Source of the DNA: Citrobacter werkmanii NBRC 105721
GTDB taxonomy: Bacteria; Pseudomonadota; Gammaproteobacteria; Enterobacterales; Enterobacteriaceae
DNA: 64,000 nucleotides
Direction: 5' to 3'
Assembly (NCBI GenBank): GCA_000759755.1
Contig: BBMW01000018.1
Coordinates: 62,001 to 126,000 of the forward strand
Shown here: positions 55,368 through 64,000 of the stretch, in pieces
Numbering within the stretch: the stretch's first letter is position 1
How the letters are laid out: every line of letters begins with the position of its first letter
Translations under genes and position numbers: made by a program
The notes under the pieces: generated by a model
The model's database searches: none
What the model was told of the DNA's origin: nothing
What the model saw: the letters and a program-made list of their open reading frames with translations, nothing else

Positions 55368-55525
55368 GAATAGTTACCTACCAGCGGTTGCCGTAAAGCG
55401 TCGAAATACACTCAAGATTGTTTGAGACAAAATAACATTATTTTCCTAAGTCGTCATTATTCCGGGTATAAAGCTATTGATAATTTAAGTTAAATCTTAT
55501 GTGCTTATAAAATATAAGCTATTGT

Positions 55526-55900
55526 TTAATTTAATCTTATAGAGGCATTAGCTTCGTTTTCCCCTTTTTGCCAGGCGTTGTGTAACTGGTCAACATTTTC
55601 GACCGTATCGCAACTTGGGGGAAAGGTTTTCCCGGCCAGACCCCTGGCGTAAACAAAATCCTGCTGGCAGGTTTTACGTTGTCCCTCGGCGTAACCCTTA
55701 AGATATTCCGTACGATCGACTTCTGGATCATTGTAATTGTCGGCAAGAATTTCATTATCTTTAACCGCATAGCCTGAAATGGCATCGCGTATCCCGGCAT
55801 CGTACCAGTCGGTTCCTGTCCAGGTAGGAGCGTGAGTGTAGGGATCTATCTGACAGCCGCTCAGAAGTAGTATCAATAAGGTGCTGATGAGTTGCTTCAT
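55526..55900 (-). CDS. yfiL: DUF2799 lipoprotein YfiL
   Basis: A 124-residue lipoprotein with lipobox LLSGC (Cys16). Conserved segments are QIDPYTHAPTWTGTDWYDAG, YLKGYAEGQRKTCQQDF and ARGLAGKTFPPSC. It belongs to DUF2799; the function is unknown. It lies between yfiR and the divergent aroF promoter and is separated from yfiR by 158 bp of AT-rich sequence. Confidence 0.9.
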   Translation of the reverse strand: MKQLISTLLILLLSGCQIDPYTHAPTWTGTDWYDAGIRDAISGYAVKDNEILADNYNDPEVDRTEYLKGYAEGQRKTCQQDFVYARGLAGKTFPPSCDTVENVDQLHNAWQKGENEANASIRLN

Positions 55901-55951
55901 TGCCTGTTCTCCCGCGTTTTTTTAAGCATAGTGGATCTGATATTGGGCGGG

Positions 55952-56045
55952 TGTAAATTTAAATATACATACAGATGGGCTTTATTTAGTACTTAATAGC
56001 ATGATGTAAAGTAAAATTTACGGATTATGGATTGAAATCTTTACC
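55952..56045 (+). promoter_or_regulatory. TyrR-box cluster in the aroF promoter
   Basis: Three sites match TGTAAA-N6-TTTACA: 55952-55969 (TGTAAATTTAAATATACA), 56005-56022 (TGTAAAGTAAAATTTACG, strongest) and a weak one at 56028-56045 (TGGATTGAAATCTTTACC). E. coli aroF has three boxes as well. The weak third box overlaps a possible -35 element, as expected for tyrosine-dependent repression by TyrR. Confidence 0.8.
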
Positions 56046-56115
56046 TGTTGTGATATCGTTATTTCCTCCTCGCTGAGGATCAACTATCGCAAACGAGCTA
56101 AACAGGATCACCATC

Positions 56116-57186
56116 ATGCAAAAAGACGCGCTGAACAACGTACATATTACCGACGAACAGGTTCTGATGACTCCGGAGCAGCTGAAAGCTGAATTTCCGC
56201 TGAGCCAGGCGCAAGAGGCGCAAATCGCCCAGTCGCGTAAAACCATTTCAGATATTATCTCCGGTCGCGATCCGCGCCTGCTGGTGGTATGTGGTCCGTG
56301 CTCCATTCACGATCCTGAAATGGCAATTGAGTACGCTCGTCGATTTAAAGCCCTTGCCGCAGAGGTCAGCGATAACCTCTACCTGGTGATGCGCGTCTAT
56401 TTTGAAAAACCCCGTACTACCGTTGGTTGGAAAGGGTTAATTAACGATCCTCATATGGATGGCTCTTTTGATGTTGAAGCAGGACTGAAAATTGCGCGTC
56501 AGCTGCTGCTTGAACTGGTAAATATGGGACTTCCGCTGGCAACTGAAGCTCTGGATCCTAATAGCCCGCAGTACCTGGGCGATCTGTTTAGCTGGTCAGC
56601 AATCGGTGCGCGTACCACGGAATCACAGACTCACCGTGAAATGGCTTCTGGTCTTTCGATGCCGGTTGGCTTTAAGAACGGCACTGACGGCAGCCTGGCC
56701 ACCGCTATCAATGCCATGCGTGCCGCGGCGCAGTCACACCGTTTTGTCGGTATTAACCAGGCAGGGCAGGTAGCGCTGCTGCAAACTCAGGGCAATCCGG
56801 ACGGTCATGTGATCCTGCGTGGCGGCAAAGCGCCGAACTACAGCCCGGCAGATGTTGCCCAATGCGAAAAAGAGATGGAGCAGGCGGGACTAAGACCTTC
56901 CCTGATGGTAGATTGCAGTCATGGTAACTCCAATAAAGATTACCGCCGTCAGCCTGCCGTGGCTGAATCCGTGATTGCGCAAATCAAAGATGGCAATCGC
57001 TCGATCATTGGTTTGATGATTGAAAGTAATATTCATGAAGGCAACCAGTCTTCCGAACAGCCGCGCAGCGCAATGAAATACGGTGTGTCCGTAACCGATG
57101 CGTGCATTAGCTGGGAAATGACGGATGCGCTGCTGCGTGAAATTAGCCAGGATTTAAACGGCCAGCTGTCGGCGCGTGTAGCATAA
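56116..57186 (+). CDS. aroF: DAHP synthase, tyrosine-sensitive
   Basis: A 356-residue enzyme that condenses PEP and erythrose 4-phosphate at the start of the shikimate pathway. Type I motifs are [35 protein letters not shown] and [15 protein letters not shown]. The length and ends ([18 protein letters not shown] at the start) are those of the Tyr-inhibited isoenzyme AroF. TyrR boxes lie upstream and tyrA follows 10 bp downstream in one operon. Confidence 0.97.
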   Translation: MQKDALNNVHITDEQVLMTPEQLKAEFPLSQAQEAQIAQSRKTISDIISGRDPRLLVVCGPCSIHDPEMAIEYARRFKALAAEVSDNLYLVMRVYFEKPRTTVGWKGLINDPHMDGSFDVEAGLKIARQLLLELVNMGLPLATEALDPNSPQYLGDLFSWSAIGARTTESQTHREMASGLSMPVGFKNGTDGSLATAINAMRAAAQSHRFVGINQAGQVALLQTQGNPDGHVILRGGKAPNYSPADVAQCEKEMEQAGLRPSLMVDCSHGNSNKDYRRQPAVAESVIAQIKDGNRSIIGLMIESNIHEGNQSSEQPRSAMKYGVSVTDACISWEMTDALLREISQDLNGQLSARVA

Positions 57187-57196
57187 GAGGTTGGTT

Positions 57197-58318
57197 ATGG
57201 TTGCTGAATTGACCGCATTACGCGATCAAATTGATGAAGTCGACAAGGCGCTGCTGGATTTGCTGGCACGCCGCCTGGAGCTGGTTGCTGAAGTCGGTGA
57301 AGTAAAAAGCCGCTTTGGGCTGCCGATTTACGTGCCGGAGCGGGAGGCCTCTATGTTGGCTTCACGCCGCGCGGAAGCGGAAGCCCTTGGCGTACCGCCG
57401 GATCTGATTGAAGATGTGCTGCGCCGGGTTATGCGCGAGTCCTACTCCAGTGAAAATGACAAAGGATTTAAAACGCTTTGTCCTTCTCTGCGACCGGTGG
57501 TGATCGTCGGCGGCGGTGGTCAGATGGGGCGTCTTTTCGAAAAAATGCTCACTCTGTCAGGTTATCAGGTGCGGATCCTGGAACAGCAGGACTGGGATCG
57601 CGCGCCGGAGATCGTCTCTGATGCAGGCATGGTGATCGTCAGCGTGCCGATCCACGTCACCGAGCAGGTGATCGCCAAATTACCGCGTCTGCCGTCTGAC
57701 TGTATTCTGGTCGATTTGGCATCGGTGAAAAATGGTCCTTTACAGGCGATGCTGGCAGCGCACGATGGTCCGGTGGTGGGGTTACATCCCATGTTTGGTC
57801 CGGACAGCGGCAGTCTGGCAAAACAGGTGGTTGTCTGGTGTGATGGACGTCAGCCGGAAGCCTATCAGTGGTTTCTGGAACAGATTCAGGTCTGGGGCGC
57901 GCGGCTGCATCGGATCAGCGCCGTTGAACACGACCAGAATATGGCGTTTATTCAGGCCTTGCGGCACTTTGCGACCTTTGCCTATGGTCTGCATCTGGCG
58001 GAAGAAAACGTGCAACTGGAACAATTGCTGGCGCTCTCTTCGCCGATTTACCGCCTTGAGCTGGCGATGGTTGGACGCCTGTTTGCCCAGGATCCGCAGC
58101 TTTATGCCGATATCATTATGTCGTCTGAGAGCAACCTTGCGCTGATCAAACGCTACTATCAACGTTTTGGTGAGGCGATTGGTTTACTGGAGCAGGGCGA
58201 TAAGCAAGCGTTTATCGACAGCTTCCGTAAGGTGGAACACTGGTTTGGCGATTATGCGAAACGCTTCCAGAGCGAAAGCCGTACGCTGTTGCGTCAGGCG
58301 AATGACAGCCGTCCTTAA
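57197..58318 (+). CDS. tyrA: Chorismate mutase / prephenate dehydrogenase TyrA
   Basis: A 373-residue bifunctional enzyme of tyrosine synthesis. The N-terminal chorismate mutase helix bundle (about 1-90; [19 protein letters not shown]) is followed by the NAD-binding dehydrogenase domain ([17 protein letters not shown] near 102) and the C-terminal helical domain ([16 protein letters not shown]). ATG 57197 gives the E. coli length. Second gene of the aroF operon; a REP-like hairpin follows. Confidence 0.97.
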   Translation: MVAELTALRDQIDEVDKALLDLLARRLELVAEVGEVKSRFGLPIYVPEREASMLASRRAEAEALGVPPDLIEDVLRRVMRESYSSENDKGFKTLCPSLRPVVIVGGGGQMGRLFEKMLTLSGYQVRILEQQDWDRAPEIVSDAGMVIVSVPIHVTEQVIAKLPRLPSDCILVDLASVKNGPLQAMLAAHDGPVVGLHPMFGPDSGSLAKQVVVWCDGRQPEAYQWFLEQIQVWGARLHRISAVEHDQNMAFIQALRHFATFAYGLHLAEENVQLEQLLALSSPIYRLELAMVGRLFAQDPQLYADIIMSSESNLALIKRYYQRFGEAIGLLEQGDKQAFIDSFRKVEHWFGDYAKRFQSESRTLLRQANDSRP

Positions 58319-58323
58319 GTAAG

Positions 58324-58353
58324 ATGCCGGATAAGCCTGGCGCCATCCGGCAT
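58324..58353. repeat. REP-like element between convergent tyrA and pheA
   Basis: ATGCCGGAT (58324-58332) and ATCCGGCAT (58345-58353) pair with a 12-base loop containing CCTGGCG; the sequence is like enterobacterial REP units. It can act as a transcript end for both genes. Confidence 0.7.
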
Positions 58354-58360
58354 TGTCACG

Positions 58361-59521
58361 TTAACTCGGATCGACCGGCACCACGTTCTCACTCGGGTAA
58401 CATCCCAGCACCTTCATCGAACGCGTAATCTCCCCCAATTCCTTTAACGCCTTTTGCATTTGGGGGGATTCCAGATTGGCCTGGATATCAAGATAAAACA
58501 TCTCTTCCCATGGATTGCCGTGAATCGGGCGTGACTCCAGTTTAGTCATAATCAGATTATGGTTGCGCAGTACCAGCAGCGCTTCAACCAGCGCACCGGC
58601 CTGTTGGCCTGTTGCCATCAGCAGTGTGGTTTTCGCCGGAACCTGGTCGGAAACATTGATAGCCTTGCGTGCCAGTACAACAAAGCGGGTGATGTTTTGT
58701 GTCTGGTTAGCTTCGATATGCTCGAGAACCTGCAAACCATACAGTACGCCTCCGGCTTCGCTCCCCAGTGCGGCTACGCGCGGTGAGTTAGCTTGTGCAA
58801 CTTTTTCCATCGCCGCTGAGGTGCTTTCGGTGTACTCAATCTTCCAGTGTGGGTAACGGCTCAGGAACTTGCTGCACTGTTGGAACGGCTGCGGGTGGCT
58901 GTATACCGTATCAATAGTCTCGAGATCGGTTGTGCCGGATACCAGTACGCAGTGGTCAATCGTAATAGTCATCTCGCCAACGATAGACAGACTGGTGTGC
59001 TGCAGCAGGTCGTAGACGTCGTTAATCCCACCGGAGCTGGTGTTTTCAATCGGGACGACTGCATAGTCAGCTTGTCCGGTTTCGACCTGATTAAAGATAT
59101 CGGCAAATTTCGCGCAACCGCTTTCAATGAATTGTTCAAAATGACGGGCAGCATACTGACGTGCGGCGAGGTGTGAGTATGAGCCTTTTGGTCCAAGGAA
59201 GGCGACGCGCGCGGAATGCGGGTTAATTTTGTTCAGGTGTTGCTGGAGCAGTGCCTGCTGAGTCAGGACGGAGTCTTCGATAATCAGTTGGAACAGGCGG
59301 GTGATATAGTGCGCGTCGAGATGATGCGCTTTGCCAAGCTGAATCAGTCGGTCTAACAGATCGCGTTCGCGGTCGATATCACGTACCGGACGATGTGAAA
59401 GCAGTTTAGCTTTACCGACTTCTACGGCCAGCCCACGCCGTTCAGCCAGCAGGGCCAGTAATTTTTCATCCAGCGAACTGATTTTATCGCGCAGCGCCAG
59501 CAATGGGTTTTCCGATGTCAT
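58361..59521 (-). CDS. pheA: Chorismate mutase / prephenate dehydratase PheA
   Basis: A 386-residue bifunctional enzyme of phenylalanine synthesis. Chorismate mutase domain about 1-90 ([20 protein letters not shown]), prephenate dehydratase about 105-285 ([37 protein letters not shown]), ACT regulatory domain about 300-386 (PGALVEAL is [24 protein letters not shown], given by its ends, with [10 protein letters not shown] for Phe binding). It is preceded by the leader gene pheL and an attenuator. Confidence 0.97.
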   Translation of the reverse strand: MTSENPLLALRDKISSLDEKLLALLAERRGLAVEVGKAKLLSHRPVRDIDRERDLLDRLIQLGKAHHLDAHYITRLFQLIIEDSVLTQQALLQQHLNKINPHSARVAFLGPKGSYSHLAARQYAARHFEQFIESGCAKFADIFNQVETGQADYAVVPIENTSSGGINDVYDLLQHTSLSIVGEMTITIDHCVLVSGTTDLETIDTVYSHPQPFQQCSKFLSRYPHWKIEYTESTSAAMEKVAQANSPRVAALGSEAGGVLYGLQVLEHIEANQTQNITRFVVLARKAINVSDQVPAKTTLLMATGQQAGALVEALLVLRNHNLIMTKLESRPIHGNPWEEMFYLDIQANLESPQMQKALKELGEITRSMKVLGCYPSENVVPVDPS

Positions 59522-59544
59522 AGTGTTGCCTTTCTTGTTATCAA

Positions 59545-59572
59545 TAAAAAAGGCCCCCCGTTGTGGGAGGCC
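59545..59572 (-). terminator. pheA attenuator terminator
   Basis: On the minus strand GGCCTCCC (59572-59565) pairs with GGGGGGCC (59559-59552) allowing a wobble, followed by six T. It lies between pheL and pheA. With enough Phe-tRNA the leader is translated quickly and this hairpin forms; stalling at the Phe codons prevents it. Confidence 0.88.
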
Positions 59573-59620
59573 TTATTGTTCGTCTTCGCATTCTTTATCA
59601 CACGACGAAACGCCTCCCAT

Positions 59621-59668
59621 TCAGGGGAAGGTAAAAAAGAATGCGAAGAAGAACGGGACAAGTTTCAT
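59621..59668 (-). CDS. pheL: pheA leader peptide
   Basis: A 15-residue peptide, [15 protein letters not shown], with seven phenylalanines. E. coli PheL is [15 protein letters not shown], so it differs at two residues. The ribosome stalls in it when Phe-tRNA is scarce, which controls the terminator upstream of pheA. GGAAAAT lies before the ATG at 59668. Confidence 0.95.
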   Translation of the reverse strand: [15 protein letters not shown]

Positions 59669-59723
59669 GTAATTTTCCTTTGGCTACGTCAGTAAAGTAC
59701 CCGTACTGTTTTCACCCTGTCAA

Positions 59724-59748
59724 CAAAAAACGCGCCCGAAGGCGCGTT
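59724..59748 (-). terminator. raiA terminator
   Basis: On the minus strand AACGCGCC-TTCG-GGCGCGTT followed by TTTTG; an 8-bp stem with the stable UUCG loop, 23 bp after the raiA stop. Confidence 0.92.
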
Positions 59749-59771
59749 GGCGATACACTCAATGTAAGGGA

Positions 59772-60179
<408 letters not shown>

Positions 60180-60334
60180 TTAAATCACATTATTTTGTCG
60201 CTTTTTGTCAAGAAAACCTTTTTGTGAGGCACCGCAGGAACAAGCGATTTTTTACTTGAGGAATAGCAGAAAGCAGGCCATATTTGATGAGATGCGTCGG
60301 AGCTAAACCGCTTCAGTTATGGCGTAAACGGATA

Positions 60335-60365
60335 AAAAAACGGCAGCCCTTGGGGCTGCCGTTTT
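60335..60365 (-). terminator. bamD terminator
   Basis: CGGCAGCCC (60341-60349) and GGGCTGCCG (60353-60361) form a perfect 9-bp stem with a 3-base loop; on the minus strand it is followed by a run of T. Confidence 0.9.
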
Positions 60366-60380
60366 GCATTCTGAGGTAAA

Positions 60381-61118
60381 TCAGGTATTACTGCTGTTGG
60401 CGGCAATGATTTTCGCTACTTTTTCTGCCTGCGCATTCATTTGCATCTGGCGATAAGCGTTTTCCATCAACGGTAGAGCATCACGTGTTGCCTGGGTATC
60501 CGGGTAGTCGCGCAGCATGCCTTCCACACGGTTTACCACCGCCACCCATGCGCCACGGGCAGTGTAATATTCCGCAACGGAGTATTCATACTTCGCCAGA
60601 CGATCTTTCAGGAACACCAGACGTTTAGTGGCGTCAGTGGTGTACTGGCTGTTCGGATAGCCACGTACCAGTTTGGAAAAGTCATTAAACGCAGCTCGGG
60701 CATGTTGTGGATCGCGATCGCTGCGATCAACCCCAAAGAATCCTTGCAGTGCGCTATCATCCAACGCCATATTGGTCAGGCCACGCATATACATGACATA
60801 ATCAATGTTAGGGTGTGTCGGATTAAGACGAATAAAACGATCGATGGCAGCCTGAGCAAGTGGCAGATCGGCGTTTTTGTAGTAGGCGTAGATGAGATCT
60901 AATTGCACCTGCTGAGAATACGGTCCAAATGGATAACGGTTATCCAACGCTTCCAATTGCGTTATTGCCTGTTTCCAGTTACCGTCCTGCAGCTTTTGCT
61001 GAGCAGTCGCGTAGATTTCATTTGGCGGATTATCGGGCACCTCTTCCTTTGAACCAGAGCAACCCGCCAAAAACAGGCTCAACGTGGCTGCTGCCACCAG
61101 ATATTTCATGCGCGTCAT
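60381..61118 (-). CDS. bamD: Outer membrane assembly lipoprotein BamD
   Basis: A 245-residue essential lipoprotein of the BAM complex with lipobox LAGC (Cys20). Five TPR-like repeats follow ([80 protein letters not shown]). It binds BamA, BamC and BamE and recognises outer membrane protein C-termini. Length and ends match E. coli. It is divergent from rluD. Confidence 0.97.
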   Translation of the reverse strand: MTRMKYLVAAATLSLFLAGCSGSKEEVPDNPPNEIYATAQQKLQDGNWKQAITQLEALDNRYPFGPYSQQVQLDLIYAYYKNADLPLAQAAIDRFIRLNPTHPNIDYVMYMRGLTNMALDDSALQGFFGVDRSDRDPQHARAAFNDFSKLVRGYPNSQYTTDATKRLVFLKDRLAKYEYSVAEYYTARGAWVAVVNRVEGMLRDYPDTQATRDALPLMENAYRQMQMNAQAEKVAKIIAANSSNT

Positions 61119-61249
61119 GACGTTTTGACTTTCCTCAAAATGTTTTACGGGAGATTCTCTGTTCCTGCTCCCGGTTAAGACCAGCTACAATAGCACACTA
61201 TATTAAACGGCAAAGCCGTAAAACCCAACGTTAAACAAAGAAGCAGTTT

Positions 61250-62230
61250 ATGGCACAACGAGTAGAACTCACCGCAACAGTCTCCGAAAATCAGCTCGGT
61301 CAACGCTTAGATCAGGCTTTGGCCGAATTGTTCCCTGATTATTCGCGATCGCGCATAAAAGAATGGATCCTCGACCAGCGCGTGCTGGTAAATGGCAATC
61401 TTTGCGATAAACCGAAAGAAAAAGTGTTGGGTGGAGAGCAGGTCTCCATCAATGCAGAAATTGACGAAGAGGTTCGTTTTGAGCCTCAGGATATCCCGCT
61501 GGATATCGTGTATGAAGATGACGATATTCTTGTTATCAACAAACCGCGTGACCTCGTGGTGCATCCGGGTGCAGGCAATCCTGATGGCACGGTATTGAAT
61601 GCGTTGCTACATTACTACCCGCCAATTGCGGATGTTCCTCGTGCGGGTATCGTCCATCGTCTGGACAAAGACACGACCGGATTAATGGTGGTGGCAAAAA
61701 CCGTTCCGGCGCAAACGCGTCTGGTGGAGTCATTACAGCTGCGCGAAATTACCCGTGAGTACGAAGCCGTGGCGATTGGTCATATGACAGCGGGCGGAAC
61801 CGTTGAAGAGCCGATTAGCCGTCACCCGACCAAGCGTACACACATGGCGGTACACCCGATGGGTAAACCGGCGGTGACGCACTATCGCATTATGGAACAC
61901 TTCCGTGTGCACACGCGTCTGCGGTTGCGTCTGGAAACCGGACGAACGCACCAGATCCGCGTGCACATGGCGCATATTACCCATCCGCTGGTGGGCGATC
62001 AGGTCTACGGCGGCCGTCCGCGTCCACCGAAAGGCGCTTCTGACGAATTTATTTCCGTATTGCGTAAGTTCGACCGTCAGGCGCTGCACGCGACCATGCT
62101 GCGTCTGTATCACCCGATTTCCGGTATCGAAATGGAATGGCACGCGCCAATTCCGCAAGATATGGTGGAACTGATTGAAGTGATGCGCGCTGATTTCGAA
62201 GAACATAAGGATGATATTGCCTGGTTATGA
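61250..62230 (+). CDS. rluD: 23S rRNA pseudouridine synthase RluD
   Basis: A 326-residue enzyme that makes pseudouridines 1911, 1915 and 1917 in helix 69 of 23S rRNA. An S4-like domain (about 18-80, GQRLDQALAELFPDYSRSR) precedes the catalytic domain with the active-site aspartate in VHRLDKDTTGLM near residue 139, and RLETGRTHQIRVHM. The stop overlaps the pgeF start by four bases (ATGA). Confidence 0.97.
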   Translation: MAQRVELTATVSENQLGQRLDQALAELFPDYSRSRIKEWILDQRVLVNGNLCDKPKEKVLGGEQVSINAEIDEEVRFEPQDIPLDIVYEDDDILVINKPRDLVVHPGAGNPDGTVLNALLHYYPPIADVPRAGIVHRLDKDTTGLMVVAKTVPAQTRLVESLQLREITREYEAVAIGHMTAGGTVEEPISRHPTKRTHMAVHPMGKPAVTHYRIMEHFRVHTRLRLRLETGRTHQIRVHMAHITHPLVGDQVYGGRPRPPKGASDEFISVLRKFDRQALHATMLRLYHPISGIEMEWHAPIPQDMVELIEVMRADFEEHKDDIAWL

Positions 62231-62958
62231 GTAAGCTAATTGTCCCGCAGTGGCCGCTACCGCAAGGTGTTGCGGCATGTAGTTCTACCCGTATTGGCGG
62301 TATCAGTATGCCGCCTTATGATTCGCTGAATCTGGGCGCCCATTGCGGCGATAACCCGGAGCATGTCGAAGAGAACCGCAAACGACTGTTTGCTGCGGGC
62401 AATCTGCCTTCAAAGCCAGTCTGGCTGGAACAGGTCCACGGTAAGGACGTCCTGAAACTGACGGGCGAGCCGTACTCATCCAAACGTGCGGATGCGTCAT
62501 ACAGCAATACGCCGGGCACGGTGTGTGCGGTGATGACGGCGGACTGTCTGCCCGTATTATTTTGTAATCGTGCAGGTACGGAAGTTGCGGCGGCTCATGC
62601 GGGTTGGCGTGGATTATGCGCCGGCGTGCTGGAAGAGACGGTGGCGTGTTTTGCCGACAAACCTGAAAATATTATTGCCTGGCTAGGCCCGGCGATTGGC
62701 CCGAACGCGTTCGAAGTGGGGCCAGAAGTCCGCACAGCGTTTATGGCGAAAGATTCGCAGGCGGACCTCGCATTTGTACCGCGCGCAGACAAATATCTGG
62801 CGGATATCTACCAGCTTGCGCGCCAGCGTCTGGCAAATGTTGGTGTGACGAACCTCTATGGCGGTGACCGTTGCACCTTCAGCGAAAGTGAGACTTTCTT
62901 CTCTTATCGTCGCGACAATACCACGGGGCGTATGGCAAGTTTTATTTGGCTGATATAA
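62227..62958 (+). CDS. pgeF: Multicopper polyphenol oxidase-type protein PgeF (YfiH)
   Basis: A 243-residue protein of the YfiH/DUF152 family. Metal-site motifs are VMTADCLPVLFCNR, AAHAGWRGLCAGVL and FEVGPEVR. E. coli YfiH has been described as an editing enzyme that removes L-Ser wrongly built into peptidoglycan precursors, and earlier as a laccase- or purine nucleoside phosphorylase-like protein. It is translationally coupled to rluD, as in E. coli. Confidence 0.94.
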   Translation: MSKLIVPQWPLPQGVAACSSTRIGGISMPPYDSLNLGAHCGDNPEHVEENRKRLFAAGNLPSKPVWLEQVHGKDVLKLTGEPYSSKRADASYSNTPGTVCAVMTADCLPVLFCNRAGTEVAAAHAGWRGLCAGVLEETVACFADKPENIIAWLGPAIGPNAFEVGPEVRTAFMAKDSQADLAFVPRADKYLADIYQLARQRLANVGVTNLYGGDRCTFSESETFFSYRRDNTTGRMASFIWLI

Positions 62959-63020
62959 CCTAAAGAATCAAGACGATCCGGTACGTGTAATTTTCTTTTC
63001 ACATAATTCAGGTCATTCAC

Positions 63021-63049
63021 CTTGAATAATTGAGGGATGACCTCATTTA
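63021..63049 (+). promoter_or_regulatory. Sigma-32 heat shock promoter of clpB
   Basis: CTTGAAT (63021-63027) and CCTCATTTA (63041-63049) with a 13-base spacer, about 40 bp before clpB. It matches the known E. coli clpB heat shock promoter as I recall it. Confidence 0.85.
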
Positions 63050-63087
63050 ATCTCCAGTAGCAATTTTGACCTGTTATGGGAGGAGTT

Positions 63088-64000
63088 ATGCGTCTGGATC
63101 GTCTTACTAATAAATTCCAGCTTGCTCTTGCCGATGCCCAGTCACTTGCATTGGGGCACGACAATCAATTCATCGAACCACTTCATCTAATGAGCGCCTT
63201 GCTGAATCAGGAAGGGGGATCGGTACGTCCTTTATTAACCTCTGCTGGCATTAATGCCGGCCAGTTACGTACAGCCATTGACCAGGCGCTGAGCCGCTTG
63301 CCGCAGGTAGAAGGCACCGGCGGTGATGTGCAGCCTTCTCAGGATCTGGTGCGCGTACTGAATCTTTGCGACAAGCTGGCGCAAAAACGAGGGGACAACT
63401 TTATTTCGTCAGAACTGTTCGTTCTGGCGGCGCTTGAGTCACGCGGTACGCTGACCGATTTATTAAAATCAGCAGGGGTGACGACCGCCAATATCACTCA
63501 GGCAATTGAACAAATGCGTGGAGGTGAAAGCGTGAATGATCAGGGAGCTGAAGACCAACGTCAGGCCTTGAAAAAATATACCGTCGATCTGACCGAACGC
63601 GCCGAACAGGGCAAACTCGATCCGGTTATCGGTCGTGATGAAGAAATTCGCCGCACCATTCAGGTGCTGCAACGTCGTACTAAAAATAACCCGGTGTTGA
63701 TTGGTGAACCTGGCGTCGGTAAAACTGCCATCGTTGAAGGGCTGGCGCAGCGTATTATCAACGGCGAAGTGCCGGAAGGCTTAAAAGGCCGCCGCGTACT
63801 GGCGCTGGATATGGGCGCGCTGGTGGCCGGGGCGAAATATCGTGGCGAGTTTGAAGAACGTTTAAAAGGTGTGCTGAACGATCTCTCTAAACAAGAAGGC
63901 AACGTCATTTTGTTTATTGATGAGCTGCACACCATGGTTGGCGCGGGTAAAGCCGATGGCGCCATGGACGCCGGGAACATGCTGAAACCGGCGCTGGCGC
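63088..64000 (+). CDS. clpB: Disaggregase ClpB, N-terminal part (cut by window edge)
   Basis: The first 304 residues of the Hsp100 disaggregase, open to the right edge. The Clp N-domain (1-145; [20 protein letters not shown]) and the first AAA+ domain are visible, with Walker A GEPGVGKT (about 206-213), the substrate-binding pore loop [10 protein letters not shown] and Walker B ILFIDELH (about 273-280). ClpB works with DnaK, DnaJ and GrpE to dissolve aggregates; grpE is also in the window. GGGAGGAG precedes ATG 63088. In E. coli an internal GTG gives a short form; the equivalent GTG is at about 63532 (GTGAATGATCAG). Confidence 0.97.
   Translation, partial: MRLDRLTNKFQLALADAQSLALGHDNQFIEPLHLMSALLNQEGGSVRPLLTSAGINAGQLRTAIDQALSRLPQVEGTGGDVQPSQDLVRVLNLCDKLAQKRGDNFISSELFVLAALESRGTLTDLLKSAGVTTANITQAIEQMRGGESVNDQGAEDQRQALKKYTVDLTERAEQGKLDPVIGRDEEIRRTIQVLQRRTKNNPVLIGEPGVGKTAIVEGLAQRIINGEVPEGLKGRRVLALDMGALVAGAKYRGEFEERLKGVLNDLSKQEGNVILFIDELHTMVGAGKADGAMDAGNMLKPALA

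Overview
This is a chromosomal window from a member of the Enterobacteriaceae. From about 41.8 kb to the right edge the gene order smpB, ratAB, bamE, recN, nadK, grpE, yfjD, ypjD, ffh, rpsP-rimM-trmD-rplS, yfiB-dgcN-yfiR, yfiL, aroF-tyrA, pheA, raiA, bamD, rluD-pgeF, clpB matches the core backbone known from E. coli and Salmonella, with proteins of the same lengths. A giant type I secreted adhesin operon (bapABCD) sits between smpB and ssrA, as I recall for Salmonella, but the window also carries an evgAS/yfdX/hde/mdtEF/slp block and a tmRNA tag reading ANDENYALAA. From memory I favour Citrobacter or a close relative over Salmonella enterica; no database search was run, and all family comparisons below are from memory.

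Layout. 1-4.4 kb: a catabolic operon with the 3' end of diaminopropionate ammonia-lyase, an M20 peptidase of the YgeY type, a D-aminoacylase-type amidohydrolase and an MFS importer. 4.6-16 kb: an acid-resistance block with EvgA/EvgS, YfdX, HdeD, an HdeB-like chaperone, the MdtEF drug pump and the Slp lipoprotein. EvgA-type operators lie before evgA and in the divergent yfdX/hdeD gap. 16.3-24.4 kb: accessory and partly degraded DNA with orphan genes (a periplasmic protein with 11-residue repeats, DUF1272, two unknowns), a NUDIX hydrolase, an AAA_28-type ATPase, a nucleotidyltransferase, a PEP mutase/isocitrate lyase-family enzyme overlapping an Ada-type methyltransferase, and possible integration-scar sequence against the 3' end of ssrA. 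24.5-41.8 kb: ssrA, bapD, bapC, bapB and the 11.5-kb bapA gene with 28 Ig-like repeats. 41.8-64 kb: the core backbone.

How it works together. EvgS probably senses acid or another envelope signal and phosphorylates EvgA, which in E. coli activates yfdX and, through further regulators, the hde, mdtEF and slp genes. In E. coli these lie at two distant loci; here they are neighbours, and EvgS lacks the cytoplasmic PAS domain present in the E. coli protein. The bap operon encodes an adhesin together with its own three-part export channel. The core part covers trans-translation (ssrA, smpB), outer membrane assembly (bamD, bamE), SOS repair (recN behind two LexA boxes), heat shock (grpE and clpB behind sigma-32 promoters), protein targeting and ribosome assembly (ffh, rpsP operon), c-di-GMP signalling (yfiBNR) and aromatic amino acid synthesis (TyrR boxes before aroF; a leader-peptide attenuator before pheA).
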